A DNA stretch of 64,000 bases from the NCBI RefSeq assembly GCF_000488275.1, contig NZ_KI530762.1:1644971-1708970 (forward strand), written 5' to 3'. Every line of letters begins with the position of its first letter. Within the stretch, counting starts at the first letter, position 1. The notes below the pieces were generated by a model, which was not told the origin of the DNA, searched no databases, and saw only the letters and a list, made by a program, of their open reading frames with translations. Origin of the DNA: Acinetobacter brisouii CIP 110357. Its GTDB lineage: Bacteria > Pseudomonadota > Gammaproteobacteria > Pseudomonadales > Moraxellaceae. This document shows positions 27,412-36,289 of this stretch, one piece after another. The position numbers and the translations under genes are program-made.

Positions 27412-27600
27412 GTGCAAGAATTTAGTGAAGAAATAAAAAAAACTGAGTTAGACTGGAAACTGATCAGTTATGCTCAGACGTATCATGTTTTTACAGTAAA
27501 AACTGCCAATCAAGCAGATGTTAAACCACATAACGAAAAATCATCAAAACGTGCCTTTCAAAGCATGTATGAACTTTTAGTAGAAGATGTTTTCCAATAA
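27412..27600 (+). pseudogene. C-terminal remnant of a dienelactone hydrolase-like gene
   Basis: The 62 codons read like the last quarter of a dienelactone hydrolase: a segment LDWKLISYAQTYHVFTVKTA matches the region around the catalytic His (usually written HAFT), and the Arg-Ala-Phe-Gln-Ser-Met end matches the final helix. The nucleophile and all upstream domains are absent, and the upstream 170 bases are not open in this frame. The only start is a GTG with no ribosome-binding site. A short independent gene is possible but unlikely. Confidence 0.6.
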
Positions 27601-27622
27601 CCTAAAACAGGATATTCATTTC

Positions 27623-28243
27623 ATGTATACCTTATGGATTGGCAATAAAAATTACTCATCTTGGTCGCTGCGTGCATGGCTCAGCCTACGCGCACTGGAT
27701 ATTCCTTTTCAGGAACAGCTTAGCCCATTAAATCTGGGCAGTAGCAGTTACCAAAAATTCAAGGCATTTTCCCCATCTGGTAAAGTGCCTTGTTTAATTG
27801 ATGGAGAACAAGTGGTTTGGGATTCATTGGCAATTATTGAATATGTTGCCGAACAATATCCCAAGCTATTGCCGCAAGACAAAGCAGCGCGCGCATGGGC
27901 ACGCTGCGCAATGGCAGAAATGCACTCAGGTTTTATGGAATTGCGTTCACGCTGTCCAATGAACTGTGCATTAACAGGTATCGAGATAGAACATACACCT
28001 GCACTCGATCACGATATTCAGCGCCTAGATGAACTATTGCAACAAGGCCTGACCCAGTTTGGTGGTGTGTGGTTGGCAGGTAAAGACTTTGGTGCTGTCG
28101 ATGCCTTTTTTGCACCAATCGCACTACGGGCAAAAAGTTATAGCCTCAAATTTTCTGAAGCCACTCAGCAATGGATGCAGCGTGTTTTGCAGCATCCTAA
28201 TGTACAAGAATGGTGTCAGCAAGGTGAACAGGAAGACTTTTAA
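27623..28243 (+). CDS. Glutathione S-transferase family protein
   Basis: This cytosolic GST-fold protein of 206 residues has an N-terminal thioredoxin-like domain (about 1-80) beginning YTLWIGNKNYSSWSLRAWL, where the Ser residues near 12-13 are candidates for the glutathione contact. A helical C-terminal domain follows (about 90-205). The SGKVPCLIDGEQVVWDSLAI segment contains the conserved cis-Pro and the Asp-Ser that binds the gamma-glutamyl group. Substrate unknown. ATG 27623 has AGGA upstream; an upstream ATG at 27587 would overlap the hydrolase remnant. Confidence 0.9.
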   Translation: MYTLWIGNKNYSSWSLRAWLSLRALDIPFQEQLSPLNLGSSSYQKFKAFSPSGKVPCLIDGEQVVWDSLAIIEYVAEQYPKLLPQDKAARAWARCAMAEMHSGFMELRSRCPMNCALTGIEIEHTPALDHDIQRLDELLQQGLTQFGGVWLAGKDFGAVDAFFAPIALRAKSYSLKFSEATQQWMQRVLQHPNVQEWCQQGEQEDF

Positions 28244-28248
28244 TGCAT

Positions 28249-28276
28249 AAAAAAGCCTGTTTTCACAGGCTTTTTT
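28249..28276. terminator. Bidirectional terminator between the GST gene and tsaD
   Basis: AAAAAAGCCTGT pairs perfectly with ACAGGCTTTTTT across a four-base loop, with T-runs on both strands for the two convergent genes. Confidence 0.92.
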
Positions 28277-28289
28277 CTTACTTGCAGAT

Positions 28290-29303
28290 TTATGCTTCTG
28301 GTGCTGTCAATTCAGTCATTGGCCAGCGTGGTGTTGTCGTCACAGATAATCCATCACATGCACCCGACTTCAAGCGCTGATAACCAGCAAATGCGATCAT
28401 TGCACCATTATCTGTACACAGCGCAGGCTCTGCATAATAGACCTGAGCTTTAATCTTGGCGAGTTTTTGCTCCAGACTTTCACGTAAGCGTAGATTGGCA
28501 CTCACACCGCCAGCAATCACTAAACGCTTTAAACCTGTCTGCTTTAAAGCTTTGACTGATTTCTTCACCAAAGTATCGACAATCGCCTCTTGGAAAGATG
28601 CAGCAATATCCGCATCGCGGTTCTCATCACCCAATTTTTTCATTTGTACTGAAACAGCAGTTTTTAAACCACTAAATGAGAAATCCAGACCTTGATGCAA
28701 CATCGGACGTGGAAACTCAAAGGCTTCAGGATTACCATTCAGTGCCAACTTGGCAATATTTGGCCCACCTGGATAGGGTAAACCCATCATTTTCGCCACT
28801 TTATCGAAGGCTTCACCTGCCGCATCATCAATCGACTCGCCTAGCAACTCATACTGACCAATGCCGTAAGCTGCCATCAACTGAGTATGTCCACCAGACA
28901 CCAACAACGCCACAAATGGAAACTCAGGCGGATTTTTGGAAAGTAGCGGTGCCAGCATATGCCCTTCCATATGATGCACACCGATCGCTGGCTTGTTTAA
29001 TGCAAAAGCTAAAGTACGACCAAACAGTGCGCCTGTCATAAGCGCCCCCATCAAACCAGGGCCTCGGGTGTAGGCGATGGCATCAATCTGGTTTTTCTTG
29101 ATACCGCTTTGCTGTAACAACTCATTGAGTAATGGAATTAATTTACGCACATGATCACGCGATGCCAACTCAGGCACCACACCGCCATATTCGGCATGTA
29201 GCTTAATCTGACTGTATAGTACTTGACCTAAAAGCCCCTGCTCACTGTCGTAAAGCGCCAGTCCAGTTTCGTCACAAGATGTTTCCAAGCCTAAAACAAT
29301 CAT
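28290..29303 (-). CDS. tsaD: tRNA threonylcarbamoyladenosine transferase TsaD
   Basis: TsaD (formerly Gcp) transfers the threonylcarbamoyl group to A37 of tRNAs reading ANN codons, together with TsaB and TsaE. The 337-residue protein begins [14 protein letters not shown]. It has the metal-binding HHMEGH motif (about 110-115), [10 protein letters not shown], and the nucleotide-binding [10 protein letters not shown] (about 268-277). All family motifs are intact. The gene diverges from rpsU, an arrangement common in gammaproteobacteria. AGG sits seven bases before the ATG. Confidence 0.98.
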   Translation of the reverse strand: MIVLGLETSCDETGLALYDSEQGLLGQVLYSQIKLHAEYGGVVPELASRDHVRKLIPLLNELLQQSGIKKNQIDAIAYTRGPGLMGALMTGALFGRTLAFALNKPAIGVHHMEGHMLAPLLSKNPPEFPFVALLVSGGHTQLMAAYGIGQYELLGESIDDAAGEAFDKVAKMMGLPYPGGPNIAKLALNGNPEAFEFPRPMLHQGLDFSFSGLKTAVSVQMKKLGDENRDADIAASFQEAIVDTLVKKSVKALKQTGLKRLVIAGGVSANLRLRESLEQKLAKIKAQVYYAEPALCTDNGAMIAFAGYQRLKSGACDGLSVTTTPRWPMTELTAPEA

Positions 29304-29449
29304 TTAAATGCCTATTTTCACTATCCAAATTACAGCCATCGCTATTATAGACTTGTGATATGAGATGTAAATGAGTAAAATACTGACCTTCACTTGTGAT
29401 CGAAGGCAATTCAGCCTAGATCTTATCCATAACTTAATGAGGATTCTTC

Positions 29450-29665
29450 ATGCCACAAGTTAAATTGAAAGAAGGCGAACCAGTAGACGTAGCTATCCGT
29501 CGTTTCAAGCGTTCATGCGAAAAAGCGGGTGTTTTGGCTGACGTTCGTAAACGTGAATTTTACGAAAAACCAACTCAAGAACGTAAACGTAAAAAAGCTG
29601 CTGCTGTTAAACGCTACCAAAAGAAATTGGCTCGCGAATCAGTACGTACTACTCGCCTTTACTAA
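29450..29665 (+). CDS. rpsU: 30S ribosomal protein S21
   Basis: The 71-residue basic protein matches bS21 throughout ([20 protein letters not shown] and the Arg/Lys-rich second half). bS21 lies near the anti-Shine-Dalgarno end of 16S rRNA and helps initiation. GAGGA precedes the ATG. yqeY follows 39 bases later, probably in the same operon, while the usual next gene dnaG is not here. Confidence 0.99.
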
Positions 29666-29704
29666 GATTAATTTGTGATTGATTGACTCACCTGGACAAA
29701 ATAA

Positions 29705-30151
29705 ATGACTACTTTAAAAAACCAAATAACTGATGTTTTGAAAGCCGCAATGCGTGCTAAAGAAATGGATAAGTTAACGGTAATTCGTAGTCTACAGGCA
29801 GCAATCAAGCAAATCGAAGTCGATGAGCGCATAGAGCTTGACGATACTCAGGTTCTTGCGGTCATTGAAAAGCAAATAAAACAACGTAAAGAATCGGTTA
29901 AAGCCTTTGAAGGCGCTGGCCGAGAAGATTTAGCTAGTAAGGAACAAGCCGAAATTGAAGTTTTATCTCAATTTCTACCAGAAGCTATGACTGAGGAAGA
30001 GCTTGATTCCATCATTGCACAGACTATTACTGCGCAAGAAGCTACTAGCATGAAAGATATGGGTAAGGTGATGAACTCTCTACGTCCGCTCATAGCCGGG
30101 CGTGCCGATCCTGCACTTGCATCTGCAAAAGTTAAAGCAAAACTCGCTTAA
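29705..30151 (+). CDS. yqeY: GatB/YqeY domain protein
   Basis: The 148-residue protein is a stand-alone YqeY domain, related to the C-terminal tRNA-binding region of GatB. Its sequence is highly charged and helical, with VLAVIEKQIKQRKES (about 49-63) and the conserved QFLPEAMTEEEL (about 88-99). It is often found after rpsU, as here. A role in tRNA-dependent amidation has been suggested from homology but is not proven. Confidence 0.93.
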   Translation: MTTLKNQITDVLKAAMRAKEMDKLTVIRSLQAAIKQIEVDERIELDDTQVLAVIEKQIKQRKESVKAFEGAGREDLASKEQAEIEVLSQFLPEAMTEEELDSIIAQTITAQEATSMKDMGKVMNSLRPLIAGRADPALASAKVKAKLA

Positions 30152-30190
30152 AACTTACAGTCTAAGCCAAAAAGACATCCCTCAGATTTT

Positions 30191-30224
30191 ATTGCACAGC
30201 ATAGATCGCTACATACTGTGCAAT
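30191..30224. repeat. 34-bp inverted repeat, copy 1
   Basis: ATTGCACAG and CTGTGCAAT form perfect 9-bp arms around a 16-base centre, eight bases beyond the stop codon of the small secreted protein gene. An element of identical length and identical arms occurs 508 bases away. There is no T-run on either side, so it is not a standard terminator. Confidence 0.8.
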
Positions 30225-30231
30225 CCGATGA

Positions 30232-30603
30232 TTATATAAAATTACAGTTTATCTGTTTCAATGACAAACCTGCTCTTGTTAAAAACATCGCTTTAAATTG
30301 TTCACGCGTGAATTCTCTCTTTTCCGGTTTTAATAAATTTCGGTTTTGATCCATTAGCTCATAAACGTTATTGAAATAAATTTGTGTGGACTGGCACATC
30401 TGCTGTTTTTGTTGTACGGTCAAACTTGTTGCATGAGGATCAATCGACTGCAATAACGCATTTTTCCTCTGCGTGTACTGGTTTTTAAACTCATCCATTT
30501 TTTGATCCATTGCTGCCTTATCATGCATTTTGAGCGAAGTCTGCCCTGCAAAACTCAACACACTACAAAAACCCAAAATAATAACTGCAATTATTTTTTT
30601 CAT
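30232..30603 (-). CDS. Small secreted protein, paralogue 1
   Basis: The 123-residue product has a clear signal peptide (MKKIIAVIILGFCSVLSFAG; cleavage near residue 19). The mature part is mostly helical and charged, with SIDPHATSLTVQQKQQMC, DQNRNLLKPEKREFT and a C-terminal Cys. Two cysteines match those of the neighbouring paralogue and could make a disulfide. AGGAAA precedes ATG 30603; an upstream in-frame start adds 12 residues without a site. I do not recognise the family. It is the last gene of a run containing a BepA-like protease, so a role as substrate, partner or inhibitor in the periplasm is possible but not shown. Confidence 0.75.
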   Translation of the reverse strand: MKKIIAVIILGFCSVLSFAGQTSLKMHDKAAMDQKMDEFKNQYTQRKNALLQSIDPHATSLTVQQKQQMCQSTQIYFNNVYELMDQNRNLLKPEKREFTREQFKAMFLTRAGLSLKQINCNFI

Positions 30604-30698
30604 AGAATTTCCTAATATTATTAAATAGATAGATTTCAATTAATATGTTTTCTTGTTATCTAAAATCGATCACCATGATGGATTATTTTTTATATTGA

Positions 30699-30732
30699 AT
30701 TGCACAGTCTATATACATACATCCTGTGCAAT
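30699..30732. repeat. 34-bp inverted repeat, copy 2
   Basis: It has the same 9-bp arms as copy 1 (ATTGCACAG / CTGTGCAAT) and the same 16-base centre length, eight bases beyond the stop codon of the second paralogue. The centre sequence differs, so the arms look selectively kept. Confidence 0.8.
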
Positions 30733-30739
30733 TGATGAT

Positions 30740-31123
30740 TTATTTTAATTTACAATTCACACCCATTTTCTGCAAACTTTGATAATCCGGTGCTTCATAA
30801 ACTGCCTGAGTAATAAACTCTTGCTTCGTCACTTTACGATCTTCTTCTACCAGCAACTCGCGATTCTGATCGAGTACTGCATACATATCATTAATTAACC
30901 CCTGAGTAATCTTGCAAAAATGCTGAGACTGCTGCGAAGTAAATTGAGTTGCCTTAGGATCGATAGAGTTTAGAAATGCCTGCATTTCAGCATCATGTTT
31001 CTGGGTAGATTGCTCTAGTTTTTGTTCAAGTTCTTGCTGGCTATGCGCTTTTAACGCGGATTCAGCAGCAAAGCTCGATACACTACATAAACCTAAAGCC
31101 AGTACACAAATCAGTTTTTTCAT
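30740..31123 (-). CDS. Small secreted protein, paralogue 2
   Basis: This 127-residue protein has a signal peptide (cleavage near SFA/AES). It shares SIDPKATQFTSQQ, a following Cys, DQNRELL and a final Cys with paralogue 1, so the pair arose by tandem duplication. Its start lies 15 bases after the stop codon of the BepA-like protease gene, indicating co-transcription. The start ATG 31123 has GAGAA upstream. No known family was recognised; function in the periplasm is inferred from the signal peptide only. Confidence 0.78.
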   Translation of the reverse strand: MKKLICVLALGLCSVSSFAAESALKAHSQQELEQKLEQSTQKHDAEMQAFLNSIDPKATQFTSQQSQHFCKITQGLINDMYAVLDQNRELLVEEDRKVTKQEFITQAVYEAPDYQSLQKMGVNCKLK

Positions 31124-31138
31124 AAAAATTCTCAAAAT

Positions 31139-32596
31139 TTATTCTAAAGTAAATAATCGCTCTGCCTGCATTTGTTTTAAGCGATGCTCAATTGTAGCAG
31201 ACAAAGATAAATTATCTTTGGCTAAACGCTGGGCGTGTAATAATGATTTAATTCCCTCTTCTTCCCGACCCGACCAAAATTCTACTTCGGCACGGTAGCG
31301 TAAAACTTGTATTGCCTGAACAGGTGAGGCTTGATCAATCACCGCCGCACGCTGCATCAAATCCCAACCCTGCACATCATGCGGATTATCCTGCAAAATT
31401 TTATTGACCAAATTAAATACAGCAGCAGGCTGTTTTTTTCGGTTCAACACTTCAGCCAACTTATAAGTCAAGGCACGATTTTCAGGCATGATTTTCTGCT
31501 GCGATACAACAGTTTGGTAAGCCCGATCAAACTGATGCTGCGCTAAAAAAATATCAGTTTGTAACAGCACGGCCAGTATATTTTTACGTATTTGCATCTG
31601 CGCCGTATTGAGTGTTGCCTGCGCTTGGTCAGCATCTCCTTGTTGCAAATAAAATGCTGTCAATGCCAAAATGGCCGCCTGATTATACTGTGCTTGCAAG
31701 GTTTTAAGTTGCAGCTCAGTGACATCATTTGACAACACTGCAGCATACCATTTGATTAACTCATAATCTGGATCACTAATATTGGGTTTTACATTTGGAA
31801 ATTGCTTTGCCCGCAATCGGGCTTCACTCATGCGTGCAGTGGTGAGTGGATGCGTCATCCAAAACTCGGGCATAAAACTCAATTGCACCGAAGACCGCTG
31901 CATCCGTTCAAAAAAATCTGCCATCGCATTTGGGTTATAGCCTGCTGCAACCATATATTGCATGCCAATACGGTCTGCTTCACGCTCCTGATCACGACTA
32001 TAACTCAACTGTTGACTGACCAATGCCGCCTGTGTTCCAAGCATCACTGCAGAACCTGCACCACTATTAGACTGTGTAGCAATTGCTGCACCAACCAAAA
32101 TACCTGCAAGTGCCAACAAACCCTGCCCTTTAAACGCTTCTTGGGATCGGCTATAGTGCCGCTGCGTGACATGCGCGACCTCATGCCCCATCACACTCGC
32201 GACTTCATCGCGATTTTTTGCCAATGCAAGTAAACCTGTGTTGATTGCAAATACGCCACCAGGCACAGCAAAAGCATTGACTTGTTTGTCTTTAATAATC
32301 AACAAGCCAATCGGTGCACCCAAATTGGTTTGACTGACAATATTGCGAAAAATAGCATCTAGCTGATCTTCTAGCCACGGATTTTGAATGACATCCAGAT
32401 GCGAATGAATTTCCCGATAAACTTTTTCCCCTAAAATTTTCTCATTTTGCTGATCAATAATTCCGACACTCATCCCTCCGACATTAGGGACATCAAGTGA
32501 TTCAGGGCGATAATGATATGCAAAATCCTCAGCATAAACAGGCATTGAAATAGCACATGCCAAACAAATCAGTCGCTGCATCAGGATGTTAGTCAT
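31139..32596 (-). CDS. Periplasmic M48 metalloprotease with TPR repeats (BepA-like)
   Basis: The 485-residue protein has a signal peptide (cleavage near VYAED) and an M48 peptidase domain with the zinc motif HEVAH at about 138-142 and the third-ligand region SRDQEREADRIG. A C-terminal half of TPR-like helices follows (about 270-480). The same order is seen in E. coli BepA/YfgC, which degrades stalled LptD and BamA and promotes outer-membrane assembly. AAAGG precedes ATG 32596. It follows the GhrB-like gene by 15 bases and precedes the two small secreted proteins. Confidence 0.92.
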   Translation of the reverse strand: MTNILMQRLICLACAISMPVYAEDFAYHYRPESLDVPNVGGMSVGIIDQQNEKILGEKVYREIHSHLDVIQNPWLEDQLDAIFRNIVSQTNLGAPIGLLIIKDKQVNAFAVPGGVFAINTGLLALAKNRDEVASVMGHEVAHVTQRHYSRSQEAFKGQGLLALAGILVGAAIATQSNSGAGSAVMLGTQAALVSQQLSYSRDQEREADRIGMQYMVAAGYNPNAMADFFERMQRSSVQLSFMPEFWMTHPLTTARMSEARLRAKQFPNVKPNISDPDYELIKWYAAVLSNDVTELQLKTLQAQYNQAAILALTAFYLQQGDADQAQATLNTAQMQIRKNILAVLLQTDIFLAQHQFDRAYQTVVSQQKIMPENRALTYKLAEVLNRKKQPAAVFNLVNKILQDNPHDVQGWDLMQRAAVIDQASPVQAIQVLRYRAEVEFWSGREEEGIKSLLHAQRLAKDNLSLSATIEHRLKQMQAERLFTLE

Positions 32597-32611
32597 ATTC
32601 ACCTTTCGGGT

Positions 32612-33580
32612 TCAGGCAAAGTTTGGATTCACCAAATAGCGCGGTGTCCGATCTTCAAGCGCATCGATCAGGTTTCGATAGGCAAGTTCTGCCATTTTTA
32701 ATCGTGTGGCTGCGGTAGCTGAACCCAAATGCGGTAATGTCACCACATTGTCGAGGCTGAACAACTCCGACTGTTGTAAAGGCTCTTTGCAATAAACATC
32801 CAGACCTGCTGCAAAGATTTTTTTTGCTTTTAGAGTTTCAATCAAAGCAGCTTCATCAAGCACCGAACCACGGGAAATATTCACCAACACCGCATGTGGC
32901 GGCATTAAATCCAGTTCAGCCTGCCCGATCAATGCTTTTGAATCCGCATTTAAATCGACCGCTACAACCACAAAGTCCGAACGTTTTAGTAGCTCTGTTA
33001 GATGGCAATATTCTGCATTAAAGGGCTGAGCAGCTTCGATTTTTTCACGGCGGTTATGATAAAGAATATTCATGTTAAAACCATAAAAACCACGTCGGGC
33101 AATCGCTGCGCCAATATGCCCAAGCCCGATGATACCTAAAGTTTTACCAAAAATATCCTGTCCAAATTGCGCTGCGCCAACGGTGCGTTGCCATTGCCCT
33201 TGTTTTGTCCAGCGATCTAGTTCAGGCACACGGCGTGCAGCACTCATCAGCAGGGTAAATGCCAAATCAGCCGTCGTTTCGGTTAGCACATGAGGTGTAT
33301 GCCCCAACCAGATTTTTTTCTGATTCAAATAATTTACATCGTAATTATCGTAACCGACACTGACACTCGAAATGACTTTTAAACGCTGTGCTGATGCAAG
33401 GTTTGCTTCATTTAAAATTCGTCCTGCACCAATCATGCCGTCCGCATCAACCACATGCTGGCGAATCTGTTCATTAACATCGCCTTGTTTGGGATTAACC
33501 TGCACCACATCATAATTTTCTTGGAGTTGGGTGAGAATTTCTGGGGCGATTTGACTAAAAACCAGCACTTTTTTTGGCAT
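32612..33580 (-). CDS. ghrB: 2-hydroxyacid dehydrogenase, GhrB-like
   Basis: The 322-residue enzyme of the D-isomer-specific 2-hydroxyacid dehydrogenase family reduces glyoxylate, hydroxypyruvate or 2-keto-D-gluconate with NAD(P)H. Rossmann motif GIIGLGHIGAAIARR lies at about 146-160. The catalytic Arg-Glu-His set is carried by NISRGSVLDE, AGLDVYCKEP and LPHLGSATAATR. The closest named match by motif wording is E. coli GhrB. It may feed the glycerate kinase at 19.7 kb. The neighbours suggest no metabolic operon, only co-transcription. Confidence 0.85.
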   Translation of the reverse strand: MPKKVLVFSQIAPEILTQLQENYDVVQVNPKQGDVNEQIRQHVVDADGMIGAGRILNEANLASAQRLKVISSVSVGYDNYDVNYLNQKKIWLGHTPHVLTETTADLAFTLLMSAARRVPELDRWTKQGQWQRTVGAAQFGQDIFGKTLGIIGLGHIGAAIARRGFYGFNMNILYHNRREKIEAAQPFNAEYCHLTELLKRSDFVVVAVDLNADSKALIGQAELDLMPPHAVLVNISRGSVLDEAALIETLKAKKIFAAGLDVYCKEPLQQSELFSLDNVVTLPHLGSATAATRLKMAELAYRNLIDALEDRTPRYLVNPNFA

Positions 33581-33589
33581 AAAGCAATC

Positions 33590-34282
33590 CTAGGATCTTA
33601 AGTGTTGAATCAATTTCCATAATTGTTGTTTTAACAATGGCTGTTGCAGCATATCCTGCAAACTCGCTACAGCCTGACAAGACAGCTTAAATGATACGGG
33701 CAATTCACCCAAACAAAAAATGCTTTTCTCAGCGGCCACAACATCAAAAAAGCCTTGTAAATAATCTTGCAAACCACTCGGCTCTTGCAAATTTACCAAT
33801 GGAAAAGGCCATTGCAAACTGGCATCCTGCAAATGTAATGCATGTTGAATATTACGCCATAAAGGTAATGTCTGGGCTGTAAGCTGCTGTTGATCGACGA
33901 GCAAAACAAATTGTTCGGAAAATAAAACCTGCAACTGAAAGGCTTGCTGCTCTATTTCTAGCGGCTCTACATCTATCTTGGTCACCGCAGCAGCGTGTGC
34001 TGTTTCCTGTAAGTTTAATGGTGCTTCTACAGCTTTTACATTTAAACTGACATGCTGATCATCGGGCTTGATCACTGTTTCTTGTTTTATTTCTTTTTTC
34101 AGTACAATCGCAGACTCAAGCTCAGGTCGTTTCGATGCTATTGATAGCTGAGCCGATTGTCCAATATCCGCATCTCGCCATAATGTCGTTGCCGTTGAGA
34201 TAGAACGTACAGCAGCATGCCGAGGAACCCACAGATCTATTCCCATCATGGCGAGTTGTTGGCGCTGTTGCTCTATCATCAT
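33590..34282 (-). CDS. Possible DNA polymerase III psi subunit (HolD-like)
   Basis: The 230-residue protein has an N-terminal segment QLAMMGIDLWVPRH, which resembles the LGI..W..R clamp-loader-binding peptide of HolD. Its C-terminal part ends with a DMLQQPLLKQQLWKLI segment, as in HolD proteins where the last helix contains a Pro-x-x-K/R-x-x-LW pattern. A Gln/Glu-rich linker of about 80 residues separates the two ends, making it longer than E. coli HolD (137). If correct, it links clamp loader and SSB. This is remote similarity judged by eye; it could be an unrelated Acinetobacter protein. Confidence 0.45.
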   Translation of the reverse strand: MMIEQQRQQLAMMGIDLWVPRHAAVRSISTATTLWRDADIGQSAQLSIASKRPELESAIVLKKEIKQETVIKPDDQHVSLNVKAVEAPLNLQETAHAAAVTKIDVEPLEIEQQAFQLQVLFSEQFVLLVDQQQLTAQTLPLWRNIQHALHLQDASLQWPFPLVNLQEPSGLQDYLQGFFDVVAAEKSIFCLGELPVSFKLSCQAVASLQDMLQQPLLKQQLWKLIQHLRS

Positions 34283-34354
34283 CTCATCATCTTTTCTAAA
34301 GTTAGCATAGTGTAGGCTATTTCATTGCGAAACCGAATTGTATTTGCCGATTTG

Positions 34355-36283
34355 CTACACAATCATGATACTGTTTTTCTTCATCACCTGATCCACAATT
34401 TCATCAGTTTCAAAGCCCAAGCGCCAGTAAAGTAACTGTAGAACATCTAGCTCATCCTGAGTAATCACCCGATCATTCCATAAATATTCCTCAGCAATAC
34501 TTAAAATACGCAAACGATCACGCAGTAGCAAACCCGAAATGTCTTGCAAGATCTCTCCGAGGTCAATCGGCTCATCGGATAAATCCTGATAATGCTCCCA
34601 ATCTTCAGGTTTGATCAGTTTTTTAATCAGCTTTTCACGTATTTCTAGCTGATTACTGGTATTCAGTTGTTGTACGTGCAAAAGAGCATCCATCAAACGC
34701 ATCACTTCAGGCAATACATCATTAAATGCGGTTGGCATATGGGTCGGAAGCAAGTTCAGTTGATACTTCACTCGCTCGATCAACAACGCATCCAGTAAGC
34801 CAATTTCACCATCCGCCTGCGCTATTAACGCCAGCTTGGTTAAAAACTGCCGTGATGAACTCAATGGCATACGCTGAATATTTTGACAAGCCAAATAGAA
34901 AATCTGTACATGCTGTCGCCCATCAATACTCAATAAAGCATCAACAATGGCACGACTCACTTCGGCATGTTTGGGAATAAATTCACGATACTGACGAATC
35001 ATTAAAATCGCGACTAAAACTTCTCTTGAACCCGATGCCGTTTGCAAAGCACGATCAATTTGTTCAGGTCGTGACATTTTTGCGCGGATTGCTGGGTTTA
35101 ATGGTTTTATTGCATCTTTAAGTGTAAAGCTGATAGGCGATAAGCGTAGCAAAGGTAACGGTTGAGGTGCAGACCATGTAAATGCAACTTCATGCCCTTC
35201 GTCACCAAAAGGATGAAATAAACTAAATAACGGCTGGGTTTTAAGTTTTTTCAAATTTTCTAGTCGTAAATCCTCAAGCAAATTGGGATTTAACTCATAA
35301 ATACGCCGTTCAATACTCGGGTGAATATTCAACCAGCTCTGACTACTCAGTGAGTTGGCAAAACACATATGTGCAATCGATTCCGAATAAGCACTATGGA
35401 TTTGAGAGCCTGCATGATGCACATAAATCCGCAATAAAGTCTGAATATTGGCATCATTGGCAATCAGCTGTGTCGTATAAACATCATTTCTAAATGTCCG
35501 CCCGATCAGCGTAATAAATTTAATTAAACGAGAAATCAATAACCCAAGACTCCCCATAAGCCAGATGATGCCACCCAAAGCAACTAAAATGGTTTCAAAT
35601 TTATTCTGACGTTTTGCGTGATACGGTTTAAAACCATAGCGTGCCACCTTACTCCCCAACTGGCTAAAAGTCGTTAAGCTACTAAACATGATTTTCAGGC
35701 GAGTGTTCTGATAAGTTTCACCCGTCAAAATCTGGTTAAATGCGTAGCTAAATAAACCATATAGCTCAATCTCATCCAGATTTTGCAATGCTCCCCATGT
35801 AATCACAATCACGGTATCGTCAGGGTGTACTCCTGCCGTAAGCGCATTCACACCGACTTCATCTGGCAGTACATATACAGCAGGAACACGCAGCCGATAT
35901 TGTTTGGCAAATTGCTGGGTGATTTTAATTGCAATCGTTTCTTCAGGTGTACTTTCAGCAGGATTTAAAAAGCGCGCACGCAACTGTTTTGCCAACGAGT
36001 GCCCACCTTCACGAAATACATAAACTTCGTACAGCACCGAACCGAGCATGATCGCCAAAATGACCAAAAGTACAATCGGACTCAGGTTATACCAAAACAC
36101 CGACTGTGTCGGGTCTATATAGTGCATAACCAAGCCAAAAGATAAATTTAGCACCACTAAAGTCAGCACAATTGCCAACGAACAAATAGTGGTCGACCAA
36201 AATAAGCTTTTCTGATGTCCTGAAGAAGAAAGTATTTCCATCGCCAAATAGCCTGCCTCACTGCATACCTGCACATTCATCAT
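34355..36283 (-). CDS. M48/HtpX-like membrane protein lacking the zinc motif
   Basis: The protein is up to 642 residues. Membrane helices lie at about 33-53, 65-85 and 232-255. Residues 130-200 align by wording with M48 peptidases (VPAVYVLPDEVGVNALTAG, then TWGALQNLDEIELYG), but the expected HExxH is SYAFN (179-183). The region expected to carry the third Glu and Asp (264-277, RNDVYTTQLIAND) also lacks them. It therefore seems to be a pseudo-protease. The C-terminal half is helical, and its last part resembles a TerB-like module. The start is uncertain: ATG 36283 has no strong Shine-Dalgarno sequence. Confidence 0.75.
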   Translation of the reverse strand: MMNVQVCSEAGYLAMEILSSSGHQKSLFWSTTICSLAIVLTLVVLNLSFGLVMHYIDPTQSVFWYNLSPIVLLVILAIMLGSVLYEVYVFREGGHSLAKQLRARFLNPAESTPEETIAIKITQQFAKQYRLRVPAVYVLPDEVGVNALTAGVHPDDTVIVITWGALQNLDEIELYGLFSYAFNQILTGETYQNTRLKIMFSSLTTFSQLGSKVARYGFKPYHAKRQNKFETILVALGGIIWLMGSLGLLISRLIKFITLIGRTFRNDVYTTQLIANDANIQTLLRIYVHHAGSQIHSAYSESIAHMCFANSLSSQSWLNIHPSIERRIYELNPNLLEDLRLENLKKLKTQPLFSLFHPFGDEGHEVAFTWSAPQPLPLLRLSPISFTLKDAIKPLNPAIRAKMSRPEQIDRALQTASGSREVLVAILMIRQYREFIPKHAEVSRAIVDALLSIDGRQHVQIFYLACQNIQRMPLSSSRQFLTKLALIAQADGEIGLLDALLIERVKYQLNLLPTHMPTAFNDVLPEVMRLMDALLHVQQLNTSNQLEIREKLIKKLIKPEDWEHYQDLSDEPIDLGEILQDISGLLLRDRLRILSIAEEYLWNDRVITQDELDVLQLLYWRLGFETDEIVDQVMKKNSIMIV

Positions 36284-36289
36284 AAAATA

